A DNA stretch of 64,000 bases from Caldimonas thermodepolymerans (GCF_015476235.1 NZ_CP064338.1:372001-436000), one strand, 5' to 3'; positions 36,204 to 45,353 are shown, counted from the first letter of the stretch. Numbers and translations are program-made. Notes: a model not told the origin generated them from the sequence alone.

Positions 36204-36659
36204 CAGCATGTCGACGTGCGGGATGCCGTCCTCGTCGTACTCGTCGCTGACGGTCGCGAAGCCCAGCGCGCCGTAGAAGCGCTGCAGGTGCGCCTGCGCC
36301 GAGAGGCGGATCGCGCGGCCGGGCCAGGTCGCGCGGGTGGCGGCGATCGCCTCGCGCATCAGCTCGTGGCCGAGCGCCCGTCCGCGCCAGGCGGGCGCGA
36401 CGATCACGCGGCCGATGGCCGGTTCCTCGAACTTGAGCCCGGGCGGCACGAGGCGCGCGCAGGCGGCCAGCGTGCCGTCGGGGGCCAGCCCCAGGCCGTG
36501 GCGGCAGTGCGGGTCGATGCCGTCGATGTCGGCGTACAGGCAGGTCTGCTCCAGCACGAAGACGTCCTGCCGCAGCTTCAGCAGGGCATGCAGCTCGTGC
36601 ACCGACAGCGCCTCGAACGGCAGCCAGCGCCAGTGCAGCACGGGAGATGCGGTGGTCAT
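36192..36659 (-). CDS. GNAT family N-acetyltransferase (ElaA-like)
   Basis: 155 aa single GNAT domain. The opening LKLRQDVFVLEQTCLYADIDGID matches the ElaA subgroup, and the acetyl-CoA loop is seen in GRVIVAPAWRGRALGHELM. The C-terminal LSAQAHLQRFYGALGF completes the fold. The substrate is unknown. The ATG at 36659 was chosen because the upstream in-frame codons (to 36707) are not family-like. Confidence 0.88.
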   Translation of the reverse strand: MTTASPVLHWRWLPFEALSVHELHALLKLRQDVFVLEQTCLYADIDGIDPHCRHGLGLAPDGTLAACARLVPPGLKFEEPAIGRVIVAPAWRGRALGHELMREAIAATRATWPGRAIRLSAQAHLQRFYGALGFATVSDEYDEDGIPHVDMLLAA

Positions 36660-36752
36660 GGACAAGGCATCGGGCCCCGGACCACGGATGCGCGTCGAAA
36701 GGTGCACCCGCGGCCGGTGGCCCAGGTTGGGGGGAGCGCCTGGCGGCGCGGA

Positions 36753-37175
36753 TCAGCGTTGCGGTTCGGGCTCGGTCAGGAAGCCGATCCTGGTCAGCCC
36801 GGCCTTGGAGGCGTCGGCCAGCGTCTCGGCGACGAAGCGGTAGGCCACGTCCTGGTCGGCCTTGAGGTGCACCTCGGGCTGCACCGGCTTGGCGCCCTCG
36901 GCCGCGAAGCGGCGCACGGCCTCCTCGCGGGTGACGGGTTCGCCGTTCCAGTAGCGGATGCCGGCCGCGTCGATCGCGAACTCCACCTTCTCGGGCTGCG
37001 GCGGGTTCACCTGCGTGGTGGCCTTGGGCAGCTCGAGCTTGACCGCATGGGTCAGCAGCGGCGCGGTGACGATGAAGATCACCAGCAGGACCAGCATCAC
37101 GTCGATCAGCGGGACCATGTTGATCTCCGCCATCGGCGCGCCGGACGACTTGTTGTCGAAGCTTGCGAAAGCCAT
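36753..37175 (-). CDS. exbD: Biopolymer transport protein ExbD
   Basis: 140 aa. One membrane helix (VPLIDVMLVLLVIFIVTAPLL, with the proton-conducting Asp of IDVML) and a periplasmic domain. ExbD and ExbB form the proton-driven motor that energises TonB for uptake through outer-membrane receptors. Third gene of a tonB-exbB-exbD operon, 15 bp after exbB. Confidence 0.95.
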   Translation of the reverse strand: MAFASFDNKSSGAPMAEINMVPLIDVMLVLLVIFIVTAPLLTHAVKLELPKATTQVNPPQPEKVEFAIDAAGIRYWNGEPVTREEAVRRFAAEGAKPVQPEVHLKADQDVAYRFVAETLADASKAGLTRIGFLTEPEPQR

Positions 37176-37190
37176 GGTGGCGGGTCCTCG

Positions 37191-37955
37191 TCAGGCGGCG
37201 GCCGGCTGGTCGTTGCCGCGCGGGGCGGCCTTGCCGGTCGTGTTCAGCGGACGCACGTTCTCGCCGCCTTGCAGCGACTGGCCGAGCGACAGGAAGGTGA
37301 ACAGCTCGAACGCGAAGGCGTCGAGCTTGGCGGTCAGCACGCGGTTGCTGCGGGTCAGCCAGTTGTAGCCCATCACCGCGGGGATCGCCACCGCCAGGCC
37401 GATGCCGGTCATGATCAGCGCTTCACCCACGGGGCCGGCCACCTTGTCCAGCGTGCCGGCGCCGCTCATGCCGATCGCCACCAGCGCGTGGTAGACGCCC
37501 CAGACCGTGCCGAACAGGCCGACGAACGGCGCGGTGGCGCCGATCGTCGCCAGCACCGTCAGGCCGTTTTCCAGGCGGGTCGTTTCCTCGTCCAGCACCT
37601 TCTTGATGGTGCGGGTCAGGAAGTCCTGCATGCTGCCGGCTTCCTCCAGCTTGGCCGCGCCGTACTTGGCGTGGTGGTCGCGTGCGTGCATCGCGTGCGC
37701 GGTCAGGTGCGAGAAGGGGTCGCGCACGCCGTGCGTGGCGATCTCGTTGCGCACGGCGTCGAGCGAGCTGGCGTTCCAGAAGAACGACAGGAACTGCTCG
37801 CTGCGCTTCTTGCGCACGTATTGGGTGATGCCCTTCATCACGATCAGGTACCACGAGATGGCCGACATCAGCACCAGGATGACGAGCAGCGCCTTGCCGA
37901 CGACGTCGGACTGCGCGATGAAGTGGGCGAAGCCCATCGTTTCGTTCGGGTTCAC
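37191..37955 (-). CDS. exbB: MotA/TolQ/ExbB proton channel family protein ExbB
   Basis: 254 aa with three membrane helices: one near residues 18-40 (ALLVILVLMSAISWYLIVMKG) and the conserved pair around TIGATAPFVGLFGTVWGVYHAL and GPVGEALIMTGIGLAVAIPAVMGYN. It is the motor partner of ExbD. The GTG at 37955 was chosen because GGAG lies eight bases before it; the ATG at 37937 is the alternative. Two bases separate the coding start from the tonB stop. Confidence 0.95.
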   Translation of the reverse strand: MNPNETMGFAHFIAQSDVVGKALLVILVLMSAISWYLIVMKGITQYVRKKRSEQFLSFFWNASSLDAVRNEIATHGVRDPFSHLTAHAMHARDHHAKYGAAKLEEAGSMQDFLTRTIKKVLDEETTRLENGLTVLATIGATAPFVGLFGTVWGVYHALVAIGMSGAGTLDKVAGPVGEALIMTGIGLAVAIPAVMGYNWLTRSNRVLTAKLDAFAFELFTFLSLGQSLQGGENVRPLNTTGKAAPRGNDQPAAA

Positions 37956-37957
37956 GT

Positions 37958-38701
37958 TCAGTTCTCCAGGGCAAATCGGATGGGGGTCTGCACCCACACG
38001 GCCAGCGGCTGGCCGTCTTCCATGTAGGGCTTGAAGCGGGCCGAGCGCATGGCCGACACCGCGGCGTCGTCCAGGCGCTGGAAGCCGGACGACTTGTGGA
38101 TTTCGATCCGGGCGGGTCGGCCCTGCGGGTCGATCAGCACGCGCAGCGTCACCATCCCTTCCTCGCGCAGCCGGCGCGACGTCAGCGGATAGACGATGGC
38201 CGGCGCCTTCTGGTACTGCACCTCGCTGGCCAGCACGGTCTTGGGCGGCGCAGGCGGGGGCGGCGGGGCCGGCTCTGCCGCGGGGGCCGCGACCACCGGT
38301 TCGGTCGCCTCGGCCGGGGCGGGTGGCTCGGGTGGCGGCGCTTCCACTTCGAACGGGGCCGGAGCCGGCTCGGGCGGCGGCGGTGCGGCCACCACCGGCG
38401 CGGGCTTCTTCGGGGTCTCCTTCCGGGGCGCCGGGGCGGGCGGCGGCGGCACGGGAGCCGGCGGCGGCGGGACCGGCGCCGGCTCGATGAGGTCGACGAA
38501 CAGGGGGATCGAGGCCCCGATGGCCTGGCGCACGGGTGCCAGCTGCAGCAGGGCCCATCCGGCGGCGATGTGGGCGGCGACGATCACGCCGGCCGCCGCG
38601 GCCCGCGCTGCCGGGGGCAGTTCGCTGCCGGTCGACGCGTCTCGCCGGCGCGAAGGGCCTCCGGCACCGGGCGGCGGCGGGGACGTCAGGCTTGCTGGCA
38701 T
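37958..38701 (-). CDS. tonB: Energy transducer TonB
   Basis: 247 aa. After a short cytoplasmic part and one membrane helix (about residues 33-55), a long periplasmic linker extremely rich in proline and alanine (residues 73-155) spans the periplasm. The C-terminal TonB domain is present with YPLTSRRLREEGMVTLRVLID and SSGFQRLDDAAVSAMRSARFKPY. It passes energy from ExbBD to outer-membrane receptors for iron complexes. A Fur box lies 21-43 bp upstream of the start, so the operon is likely iron-repressed. No receptor gene is adjacent. Confidence 0.95.
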   Translation of the reverse strand: MPASLTSPPPPGAGGPSRRRDASTGSELPPAARAAAAGVIVAAHIAAGWALLQLAPVRQAIGASIPLFVDLIEPAPVPPPPAPVPPPPAPAPRKETPKKPAPVVAAPPPPEPAPAPFEVEAPPPEPPAPAEATEPVVAAPAAEPAPPPPPAPPKTVLASEVQYQKAPAIVYPLTSRRLREEGMVTLRVLIDPQGRPARIEIHKSSGFQRLDDAAVSAMRSARFKPYMEDGQPLAVWVQTPIRFALEN

Positions 38702-38721
38702 ATCAGGGTTGGCGGGATGGA

Positions 38722-38745
38722 TAAATGAGAACGATTCTTATTATA
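38722..38745 (-). promoter_or_regulatory. Fur box overlapping the -10 region of tonB-exbB-exbD
   Basis: The palindrome AATGAGAA-CGA-TTCTTATT (38724-38742) has arms that match at 7 of 8 positions and resembles the 19-bp Fur consensus. It stands out as AT-rich within a GC-rich context. Read on the minus strand, TATAAT (38745-38740) is a perfect -10 hexamer at its edge, so a bound repressor would block RNA polymerase. The start codon of tonB is 20 bp downstream of the box. Confidence 0.82.
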
Positions 38746-38980
38746 GACGTTCCTGCCTCGCCCCGGACGCCGCGTGCCCTGGCGGAGCGCAGGAGCGTGG
38801 TGTGTCAGTGTGGCCACCACGGCGGGCCGTCGCCCCGGCACCCGTTCCAACACCTTGATGCCGACGCGACGACCGGCGCGTCGGCCCGTCATGGAGGGGG
38901 GTGGCAGGGCGCGTCGACATCCCGCCTCCGCGGTGACCCCGCGCCGGCGGTGGCGCGCGCACTTTGCGACAATCCGCCGC

Positions 38981-40261
38981 ATGACTGCCACCGACATCCA
39001 GGCCTACATGGCCCAGGTGGGTGCTGCGGCGCGTGCCGCGGCGACCCGCATGGCCGCGGCCTCCACTGCTGCGAAGAACGACGCCCTGCTGCGCCTGGCG
39101 GCGCTGATCCGCGACCACGCGCAGGCGCTGCAGGACGAGAACGCCAAGGACATCGCCGCCGCCGAGCGCAACGGCCTGGCCGCGCCGATGGTCGACCGCC
39201 TGCGCATCACGCCCAAGGTGGTCGAGCAGATGGCGCAGAACTGCGAACAGGTCGCCGCGCTGCCGGACCCGGTCGGCGAGATGACCAACCTGCGCCGCCG
39301 CCCGACCGGCATCACGGTCGGCCAGATGCGCGTGCCGCTGGGCGTGTTCGGGATGATCTACGAGAGCCGCCCGAACGTGACCATCGAGGCCTCGGCGCTG
39401 GGCATCAAGAGCGGCAACGCCTGCGTGCTGCGCGGCGGCTCCGAGGCCATCCATTCCAACCTCGCGCTGGCGCGCCTGGTGCAGCAGGCCCTGGCGGCCG
39501 CCGGCCTGCCGGCCGAGGGCGTGCAGCTGGTCGAGACCACCGACCGCGAGGCGGTGGGCCGGCTGATCGCGATGCCCGAGTACGTGGACGTCATCATCCC
39601 GCGCGGCGGCAAGTCGCTGATCGAGCGCATCAGCCGCGAGGCCACGGTGCCGGTGATCAAGCACCTGGACGGCAACTGCCACGTCTATGTCGACGCCGAG
39701 GTCGACCTGGAGCTGGCGGTCACCGTCACCGACAATGCCAAGACGCAGAAGTACAGCCCCTGCAACGCGGCCGAGTCGCTGCTGGTGCACCGTGCGGTCG
39801 CGCCCGCCTTCCTGCCGCGCATCGGCGCGGTGTTCGCGGCCAAGGGCGTGGAGATGCGCTGCGATGCCGGCGCCAAGGCGCTGCTGCAGGGCGTGGCCGG
39901 TGCGAAGCTCGCCGATGCCACCGAGCAGGACTGGTACGAGGAATACCTCGCGCCCGTCATCAGCATCAAGCTGGTCGACAGCCTGGACGAAGCCATCGCC
40001 CACATCAACCGTTACGGCTCGCACCACACCGACGCGATCCTGACCACCAACCACCCGAACGCGATGCGCTTCCTGCGCGAGGTGGATTCGTCCAGCGTCA
40101 TGGTGAACGCCTCGACGCGCTTTGCCGACGGCTTCGAGTACGGCCTGGGCGCCGAGATCGGCATCTCGACCGACAAGTTCCACGCACGCGGGCCGGTGGG
40201 CCTGGAAGGCCTGACCTCGCTGAAGTTCGTCGTGCTGGGCCAGGGCGAAGTGCGCCGCTGA
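38981..40261 (+). CDS. proA: Glutamate-5-semialdehyde dehydrogenase (gamma-glutamyl phosphate reductase)
   Basis: 426 aa, standard length. Second step of proline synthesis: NADPH reduction of glutamyl-5-phosphate. Conserved stretches include [41 protein letters not shown], and the catalytic Cys region [12 protein letters not shown]. The ATG at 38981 yields the family N terminus [14 protein letters not shown]. The neighbouring proB and obgE genes, often adjacent, are not here; queC follows 22 bp downstream. Confidence 0.97.
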   Translation: MTATDIQAYMAQVGAAARAAATRMAAASTAAKNDALLRLAALIRDHAQALQDENAKDIAAAERNGLAAPMVDRLRITPKVVEQMAQNCEQVAALPDPVGEMTNLRRRPTGITVGQMRVPLGVFGMIYESRPNVTIEASALGIKSGNACVLRGGSEAIHSNLALARLVQQALAAAGLPAEGVQLVETTDREAVGRLIAMPEYVDVIIPRGGKSLIERISREATVPVIKHLDGNCHVYVDAEVDLELAVTVTDNAKTQKYSPCNAAESLLVHRAVAPAFLPRIGAVFAAKGVEMRCDAGAKALLQGVAGAKLADATEQDWYEEYLAPVISIKLVDSLDEAIAHINRYGSHHTDAILTTNHPNAMRFLREVDSSSVMVNASTRFADGFEYGLGAEIGISTDKFHARGPVGLEGLTSLKFVVLGQGEVRR

Positions 40262-40283
40262 CCCCGCGCCAGGACGCATCGGG

Positions 40284-40994
40284 ATGGTTGCTTCCGAAGA
40301 CCCGCGCGCCGCGCTCGTCCTGTTCTCGGGCGGGCAGGACTCCACCGTGTGCCTGGCCTGGGCGCTGCAGCGATACGCGCGCGTCGAGACCATCGGCTTC
40401 GACTACGGCCAGCGCCACCGCGTCGAGCTGGAGTGCCGCCCGCGCGTGCTGCAGGCGATGCGCCGGCTTGACCCGGCGTGGGACCGCAAGCTCGGCGACG
40501 ACCACCTGCTCGACGTCGGGCTGCTGGGGCAGATCTCCGACACGGCGCTGACCTCCGAGCGCGCGATCGAGATGGCCGACAGCGGCCTGCCCAACACCTT
40601 CGTGCCCGGGCGCAACCTGCTGTTCCTGACGCTGGCCGCCACCGTGGCGTACCGGCGCGGCGCGCAGGTGCTGGTCGGCGGCATGTGCGAGACCGACTAT
40701 TCCGGCTACCCGGACTGCCGCGACAACACGCTCAAGGCGCTGCAGGTCGCGCTCAGCCTCGGCATGGACCAGCCGCTGGTGATCGAGACGCCGCTGATGT
40801 GGCTGGACAAGGCGCAGACCTGGACGCTCGCCGAGCAGCTGGGCGGCCAGGCACTGGTCGATCTGGTGGCCGAGCACACCCACACCTGCTACCTTGGCGA
40901 GCGCAGCCAGCGCCACGCGTGGGGCTACGGCTGCGGCCGGTGCCCGGCCTGCGAGCTGCGCCGGCGCGGCCACGAGGCCTATCTCTCCCGCTGA
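40284..40994 (+). CDS. queC: 7-cyano-7-deazaguanine synthase
   Basis: 236 aa. ATP-dependent conversion of 7-carboxy-7-deazaguanine to preQ0 in queuosine synthesis. The N-terminal PP-loop [18 protein letters not shown] (Ser15-Ser20) binds ATP, and a C-terminal zinc motif with Cys in CYLGERSQ and [13 protein letters not shown] is complete. The ATG at 40284 follows proA by 22 bp. Other queuosine genes are not in the window. Confidence 0.96.
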   Translation: MVASEDPRAALVLFSGGQDSTVCLAWALQRYARVETIGFDYGQRHRVELECRPRVLQAMRRLDPAWDRKLGDDHLLDVGLLGQISDTALTSERAIEMADSGLPNTFVPGRNLLFLTLAATVAYRRGAQVLVGGMCETDYSGYPDCRDNTLKALQVALSLGMDQPLVIETPLMWLDKAQTWTLAEQLGGQALVDLVAEHTHTCYLGERSQRHAWGYGCGRCPACELRRRGHEAYLSR

Positions 40995-41090
40995 TTTGCG
41001 GAATTTTTGCGCCCCCGCGGCGTGTGGACCGCGCGCCGCCTGTCGTAGAGTCGCGGTCACGACCCGTCGCGTGCACGAGAAGGAGGGCTC

Positions 41091-41684
41091 ATGGACACCA
41101 CGCAGATCGTCACCCTGGCCGTCATCGCGGTCCTGCTGTTCTGGGGCGTGGGGGCCTACAACCGGCTGGTGCGCCTGCGCAACGCGATTGCCAACGCCTT
41201 CGCGCAGATCGACGTGCAGCTCAAGCGCCGCTACGACCTGATCCCGAACCTGGTCGAGACGGCGAAGAAGTACGTCACGCACGAGCGCGAGACGCTGGAG
41301 GCCGTGATCGCCGCGCGCAACCAGGCGCGCAACGCGGCCGACCATGCCCGCGCGAAGCCCACCGATGCCGGCGCGATCGGTGCGCTGGTGGTGGCCGAGC
41401 AGACGCTGGGCGGCACGCTCGGGCGGTTGATGGCGGTGGTCGAGAACTACCCCGAGCTCAAGGCCGACCAGACGCTGCGCGAGCTCTCCGAGGAACTCAC
41501 CAGCACCGAGAACCGCGTCGCCTTCGCGCGCCAGGCCTTCAACGACGCCGCGCTCGACTACAACAACGCGGCGCAGCAGTTCCCGACCACCCTGATCGCC
41601 GGGCTGTTCGGCTTCAAGGAAGCCGGCATGCTGCAGTCCACCACGCAGGACGTCGAGCGCCAGCCGGTGCGCGTGCAGTTCTGA
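41091..41684 (+). CDS. LemA family protein
   Basis: 197 aa. One N-terminal membrane helix (TLAVIAVLLFWGVGAYNRLV), then the LemA helical bundle with LRNAIANAFAQIDVQLKRRYDLIPNLVETAKKYVTHE, quoted here only as the region of residues 27-66, and ENYPELKADQTLRELSEEL further on. LemA proteins are membrane-anchored with the rest outside or in the periplasm; function is unclear. A GAGAAGGAGG ribosome-binding site precedes it. It is paired with the M48 protease gene 32 bp downstream, a frequent association. Confidence 0.92.
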   Translation: MDTTQIVTLAVIAVLLFWGVGAYNRLVRLRNAIANAFAQIDVQLKRRYDLIPNLVETAKKYVTHERETLEAVIAARNQARNAADHARAKPTDAGAIGALVVAEQTLGGTLGRLMAVVENYPELKADQTLRELSEELTSTENRVAFARQAFNDAALDYNNAAQQFPTTLIAGLFGFKEAGMLQSTTQDVERQPVRVQF

Positions 41685-41716
41685 GCCGCGTGCCGCGGCC
41701 GGCCGGGTGAACGCCG

Positions 41717-43645
41717 ATGGCGATGCGCTTTCGCGAGCATCAGGAGGCCGCGCAGACCACGACGCGGCGCCTGCTGCTGCTGTTCGCGGGCGTGCTGGTG
41801 CTGCTGGTGCTGGCCGTCAACGGCGTGCTGGCGCTGATCTACCGCTTCACCTTCCCCTGGATCCCGGGGTACCCGCGCTTCTTCTTCGAGACCAACACCG
41901 CGCTGGTGCTGCTGTTCGTGCTCGGCGGCTGCTGGTTCGAGATGCTGCGCCTGCGTGCGGGCGGCGTGCACGTCGCGCAGCTGGCCGGCGGGCGCGGCCT
42001 GCGCGAGCCCCACGGCCAGCCGCAGGACCTGTACGAGAAGCGGCTGCTCAACGTGGTCGACGAGGTCGCGATCGCCTGCAATGTCAAGCCGCCGCAGGTA
42101 TTCGTGCTGCCGCGCGAGGACGCGATCAACGCGTTCGCCGCCGGCTGGGACCTCGACGACGCGGTGATCGCGGTCACGCGCGGGGCGCTGGAGCGGCTCA
42201 CGCGTGACGAGCTGCAGGGCGTGGTGGCGCACGAGTTCAGCCACCTCGTGCACGGCGACACGCGGCTCAACATGCGCCTGGTCGGCCTCGTCTGGGGCCT
42301 GCAGATGGTCTACAACTTCGGCCACTCGCTGGTCGAGCCCGACGAGGTGGGCCGGCGCAGCCCGGGCCTGCTGTTCGGCCTCGGGCTGATGGCCGTCGGC
42401 TCGCTCGGCTGGATCGCCGGGCGGCTGCTGAAGGCCGCGGTGTCGCGCCAGCGTGAATTCCTCGCCGACGCCTCGGCGGTCAAGTACACCCGCAGCAGCA
42501 CCGGCATCGGCGGCGCGCTGCGCAAGATCGCCGACCAGGCCTGGCGGCGCCAGGACGGCTGGCACAACGCCCATGCCGAGAGCCTGTCGCACCTGTTCTT
42601 CGTCTCGCGGCTGCGCTGGGCCTGGTTCGCCACCCACCCGCCGCTGGCCGAGCGCATCCGGCGCATCTACGGCTATCCCGCCGGGCCGCTGCCCGCGCGC
42701 GTGCTGCCGGCCGAGGACGACGCCGCGCCCGACACCCAGCCCATGCTGCCCGCGCTGGCGTTTGCCGCGGTGCCGGCGGGCGACGCCCGGGCGGCGTCCG
42801 CGCCGCCGGCCGCCGCCGCTGCCGGCGCGGCGGCCCCCGTCCCGGCCGAGGACGGTCCGCTGGCGCGCGAGCGCGAGGCGCTGGCGCGCATCCGCCGCTG
42901 GCAGGGGCCCGGCGAGCGCAAGGCCGCGGTGCTGACGCTGCTGATGAGCCCCGGCAACGAGCGCGAGCAGAAGGCCTGGGAGGTGGAGACCGCCGACATC
43001 CCGGTGGCGGCCGCGGTGCGGGCCGACATCGCCGCGCTGACCCATGCCGCGCGCCTGCCGGTGCTGGAGCTGATGCTGCGCCGCACCGCGCAGCGCCCGG
43101 TGGCCGAGCGGCGCGCGCTGCTCGAGGCAGCGCGCCGCATGATGGGGGCCGACGGGCACGCCAGCCCGCTCGATCGCCTGCTGTGGCTGGCGATGCGGCA
43201 CCTGCTCAGCGGCCGGCCGGTCGAGCAACCTATTGCTACAGGGAAGAACGATATAGCTCATTTGTCTCAAGAAGTTGCTGCGCTGACGGCGTTCCTCGCG
43301 AGAATCATCGATCCCGCGTCGACCGAAGGGCCTCGGGCGGACCAGGCGCCGCTGTGGTACCGGGCCGTGATGCGTGCGCTGTTTGCCGACCGGCCGGCGC
43401 CCGCATGGCGTGCCCCCGATGCCGATGCGCTGGTGGCTGCCCTGGACGGGGTGGCGGCACTGTCGGCCATGCAACGGCCGGTGCTGCTGCGCACCTGGGT
43501 CGAGGCGGCACAGCAGCTGGCGCCCGGCGGACGGCTCAGCGAGGCGGCGGCCGATGCCTTCCGGCTGGTCGCGCTCTTGCTGGACATCCCTAGCCCCAGG
43601 GCGGTGGCCGACCGCTACATTGAGGTCGAAGTGGGCGCATCGTGA
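41717..43645 (+). CDS. M48 family membrane metalloprotease with long C-terminal extension
   Basis: 642 aa. Two N-terminal membrane helices (about residues 17-45 and 55-76), then an HtpX/M48-type zinc protease domain with the active site VVAHEFSHLVHGD (about 172-184) and the third zinc ligand Glu in SRQREFLADASAVKYTRS. Further hydrophobic helices lie around 215-240. Beyond about residue 330 the protein carries an extra part of some 310 residues with an Ala/Pro linker and an all-helical region, possibly TerB-like. A 54-bp AT-rich patch (43225-43278) in this part uses codons rare in the neighbourhood. It is probably a membrane-protein quality-control protease working with LemA. Confidence 0.88.
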   Translation: MAMRFREHQEAAQTTTRRLLLLFAGVLVLLVLAVNGVLALIYRFTFPWIPGYPRFFFETNTALVLLFVLGGCWFEMLRLRAGGVHVAQLAGGRGLREPHGQPQDLYEKRLLNVVDEVAIACNVKPPQVFVLPREDAINAFAAGWDLDDAVIAVTRGALERLTRDELQGVVAHEFSHLVHGDTRLNMRLVGLVWGLQMVYNFGHSLVEPDEVGRRSPGLLFGLGLMAVGSLGWIAGRLLKAAVSRQREFLADASAVKYTRSSTGIGGALRKIADQAWRRQDGWHNAHAESLSHLFFVSRLRWAWFATHPPLAERIRRIYGYPAGPLPARVLPAEDDAAPDTQPMLPALAFAAVPAGDARAASAPPAAAAAGAAAPVPAEDGPLAREREALARIRRWQGPGERKAAVLTLLMSPGNEREQKAWEVETADIPVAAAVRADIAALTHAARLPVLELMLRRTAQRPVAERRALLEAARRMMGADGHASPLDRLLWLAMRHLLSGRPVEQPIATGKNDIAHLSQEVAALTAFLARIIDPASTEGPRADQAPLWYRAVMRALFADRPAPAWRAPDADALVAALDGVAALSAMQRPVLLRTWVEAAQQLAPGGRLSEAAADAFRLVALLLDIPSPRAVADRYIEVEVGAS

Positions 43646-43701
43646 CCCGTCTCCCCGCGGGCCACGCTTGCAGGAGATCGAACAACAATGGAGAACGCAC
43701 G

Positions 43702-44013
43702 ATGAAAGCTCTACCCGCCATCGCCGTCGCGGCGATGCTCGTCGGCGGCGCCGCCCAGGCGTCCGACGCGCAGGCGCTGTACACGCGCAGCCTTGCGGCC
43801 ACCTGCGCCAACTGCCATGGCACGGCCGGCCGCACGGTGGAGGGTTCTGCCGTCCCCTCGCTGGCCGGCATGCCGCAGCCCTACTTCCTCGAGCAGATGA
43901 AGGCCTTCAAGTCCGGGACCCGGCAGGCGACGATCATGCATCAGATCGCCAAGGGCTACAGCGACGAACAGATCGAACGCATGGCCGCCTACTTTGCGGC
44001 GCAGAAGAAGTGA
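43702..44013 (+). CDS. fccA: Monoheme cytochrome c, likely sulfide dehydrogenase subunit
   Basis: 103 aa. A signal peptide (MKALPAIAVAAMLVGGAAQA) is followed by one heme c site CANCH (near residue 33) and the distal Met in MKAFKSGTRQATIMHQIAKG. Single-heme class I cytochromes of this kind are the electron acceptor of flavocytochrome c sulfide dehydrogenase, whose flavin subunit is encoded 11 bp downstream. Reduced by FccB, it would pass electrons from sulfide oxidation to the respiratory chain. Start at ATG 43702 with GGAG before it. Confidence 0.88.
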   Translation: MKALPAIAVAAMLVGGAAQASDAQALYTRSLAATCANCHGTAGRTVEGSAVPSLAGMPQPYFLEQMKAFKSGTRQATIMHQIAKGYSDEQIERMAAYFAAQKK

Positions 44014-44024
44014 GGAGGCCCCAG

Positions 44025-45296
44025 ATGCAACGACGTTCCTTCCTGCAAGGCGCTGCGGTGCTGGGCGTGCTGGGCCTGGGGGCCTGCGCGACCACGTCCG
44101 CCCCGTCCAAGACCAAGGTGCTGGTGGTCGGCGGCGGCTACGGCGGCGCGACCGCGGCCAAGTACGTGCGCCTGCTGTCTGACTACCAGATCGACGTGGT
44201 GCTGGTCGAGCCGCAAAGCGCCTTCGTCTCCTGCCCGATCTCCAACCTGGTGCTGGGCGGCAGCAAGACCATCGCGGACATCACCGTCCCGTACGACAAC
44301 CTGCGCAAGCGCCACGGCGTGACCGTGGTGCGCGACAGCGTCGCGCGCGTCGACCCGGCGAAGAAGGTCGCGGTGCTGGCTTCGGGCGCGACGATCGGCT
44401 ACGACAAGCTGGTGCTGTCGCCCGGCATCGACCTGATGTTCGACAGCATCGAGGGCCTCCAGGAGGCCCACGACGCGGGCCGCATCCTGCAGGCCTGGAA
44501 GGCCGGTCCCGAGACCGTGGCGCTGCGCAAGCAGCTCGAGGCCATGCCCGACGGCGGCGTCTACGCGCTGACCGTGCCCGAGGCCCCGTACCGCTGCCCG
44601 CCCGGCCCGTACGAGCGCGTCTGCCAGGTCGCGGCCTATTTCAAGGCCGCCAAGCCGCGCTCCAAGGTGCTGCTGCTGGACGCCAACCCCGACGTCACCT
44701 CCAAGGGGCCGCTGTTCAAGAAGGTCTGGGCCGAGCAGTACAAGGGCATCATCGAGTACCGTCCGCAGCACAAGGCGGTGGCGGTCGACCACAAGACCAA
44801 CACCGTCAAGTTCGAGGTGGGCGACGACGTGAAGGCCGACGTGCTGAACGTGCTGCCGACCATGCGCGCCGGCCGCATCGCGGTCGACACCGGACTGGCC
44901 AACGCCAACGGCCGCTGGTGCCATGTCAACTTCCTGAACTTCGAGTCGACCGCGGCCAAGGACATCCACGTGCTGGGCGACTCGATCCAGCTCGCCCCGG
45001 GCATGCCGAAGTCGGGCCACATGGCCAACTCGCATGCCAAGGTCGCGGCCGCGGCCATCGTCGCCGAGCTGAACGGCTGGGAGATCAACCCCGCACCGAT
45101 GGTGAACAACACCTGCTACAGCTTCGTCGACGACAAGAAGGTCATCCACGTGGCCAGCGTGCACGAGTACGTGGCGGCCGAGAAGACCTTCAAGACCGTC
45201 GCGGGCTCCGGCGGCGTCTCGCCCGGCCCGACCGAGCTGGAAGGCATCTACGCCTGGAACTGGGCGCAGAACATCTGGTCCGACGCCCTCGGCTGA
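44025..45296 (+). CDS. fccB: Flavocytochrome c sulfide dehydrogenase, flavoprotein subunit
   Basis: 423 aa. Twin-arginine signal (QRRSFLQG) with a lipobox-like LGAC (Cys21), so possibly a Tat-exported lipoprotein. FAD motif VLVVGGGYGGATAAKYV (about residues 31-47). The redox-active cysteines typical of FccB/SoxF are present: SCPISN near residue 67 and the pair in RCPPGPYERVC around 190-200. The C-terminal FCSD domain ends in GIYAWNWAQNIWSDALG. It oxidises sulfide to sulfur or polysulfide and reduces the cytochrome encoded upstream. The start at 44025 follows GAGGAGG. SoxF is the alternative name; no other sox gene is in the window. Confidence 0.92.
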   Translation: MQRRSFLQGAAVLGVLGLGACATTSAPSKTKVLVVGGGYGGATAAKYVRLLSDYQIDVVLVEPQSAFVSCPISNLVLGGSKTIADITVPYDNLRKRHGVTVVRDSVARVDPAKKVAVLASGATIGYDKLVLSPGIDLMFDSIEGLQEAHDAGRILQAWKAGPETVALRKQLEAMPDGGVYALTVPEAPYRCPPGPYERVCQVAAYFKAAKPRSKVLLLDANPDVTSKGPLFKKVWAEQYKGIIEYRPQHKAVAVDHKTNTVKFEVGDDVKADVLNVLPTMRAGRIAVDTGLANANGRWCHVNFLNFESTAAKDIHVLGDSIQLAPGMPKSGHMANSHAKVAAAAIVAELNGWEINPAPMVNNTCYSFVDDKKVIHVASVHEYVAAEKTFKTVAGSGGVSPGPTELEGIYAWNWAQNIWSDALG

Positions 45297-45324
45297 TGCG
45301 ACGCGCCTCGTTGCAGGCCACCCG

Positions 45325-45353
45325 GGCCGCTGTCTGCCGACAGCGGCCTTTTT
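45325..45353 (+). terminator. Strong Rho-independent terminator after fccB
   Basis: Perfect 10-bp stem GGCCGCTGTC (45325-45334) with GACAGCGGCC (45339-45348), loop TGCC, followed by five T. Confidence 0.93.

Noticed and set aside
38276-38490. Low-complexity repeat array
   Set aside because: The repetitive composition is simply the proline/alanine-rich linker of TonB.
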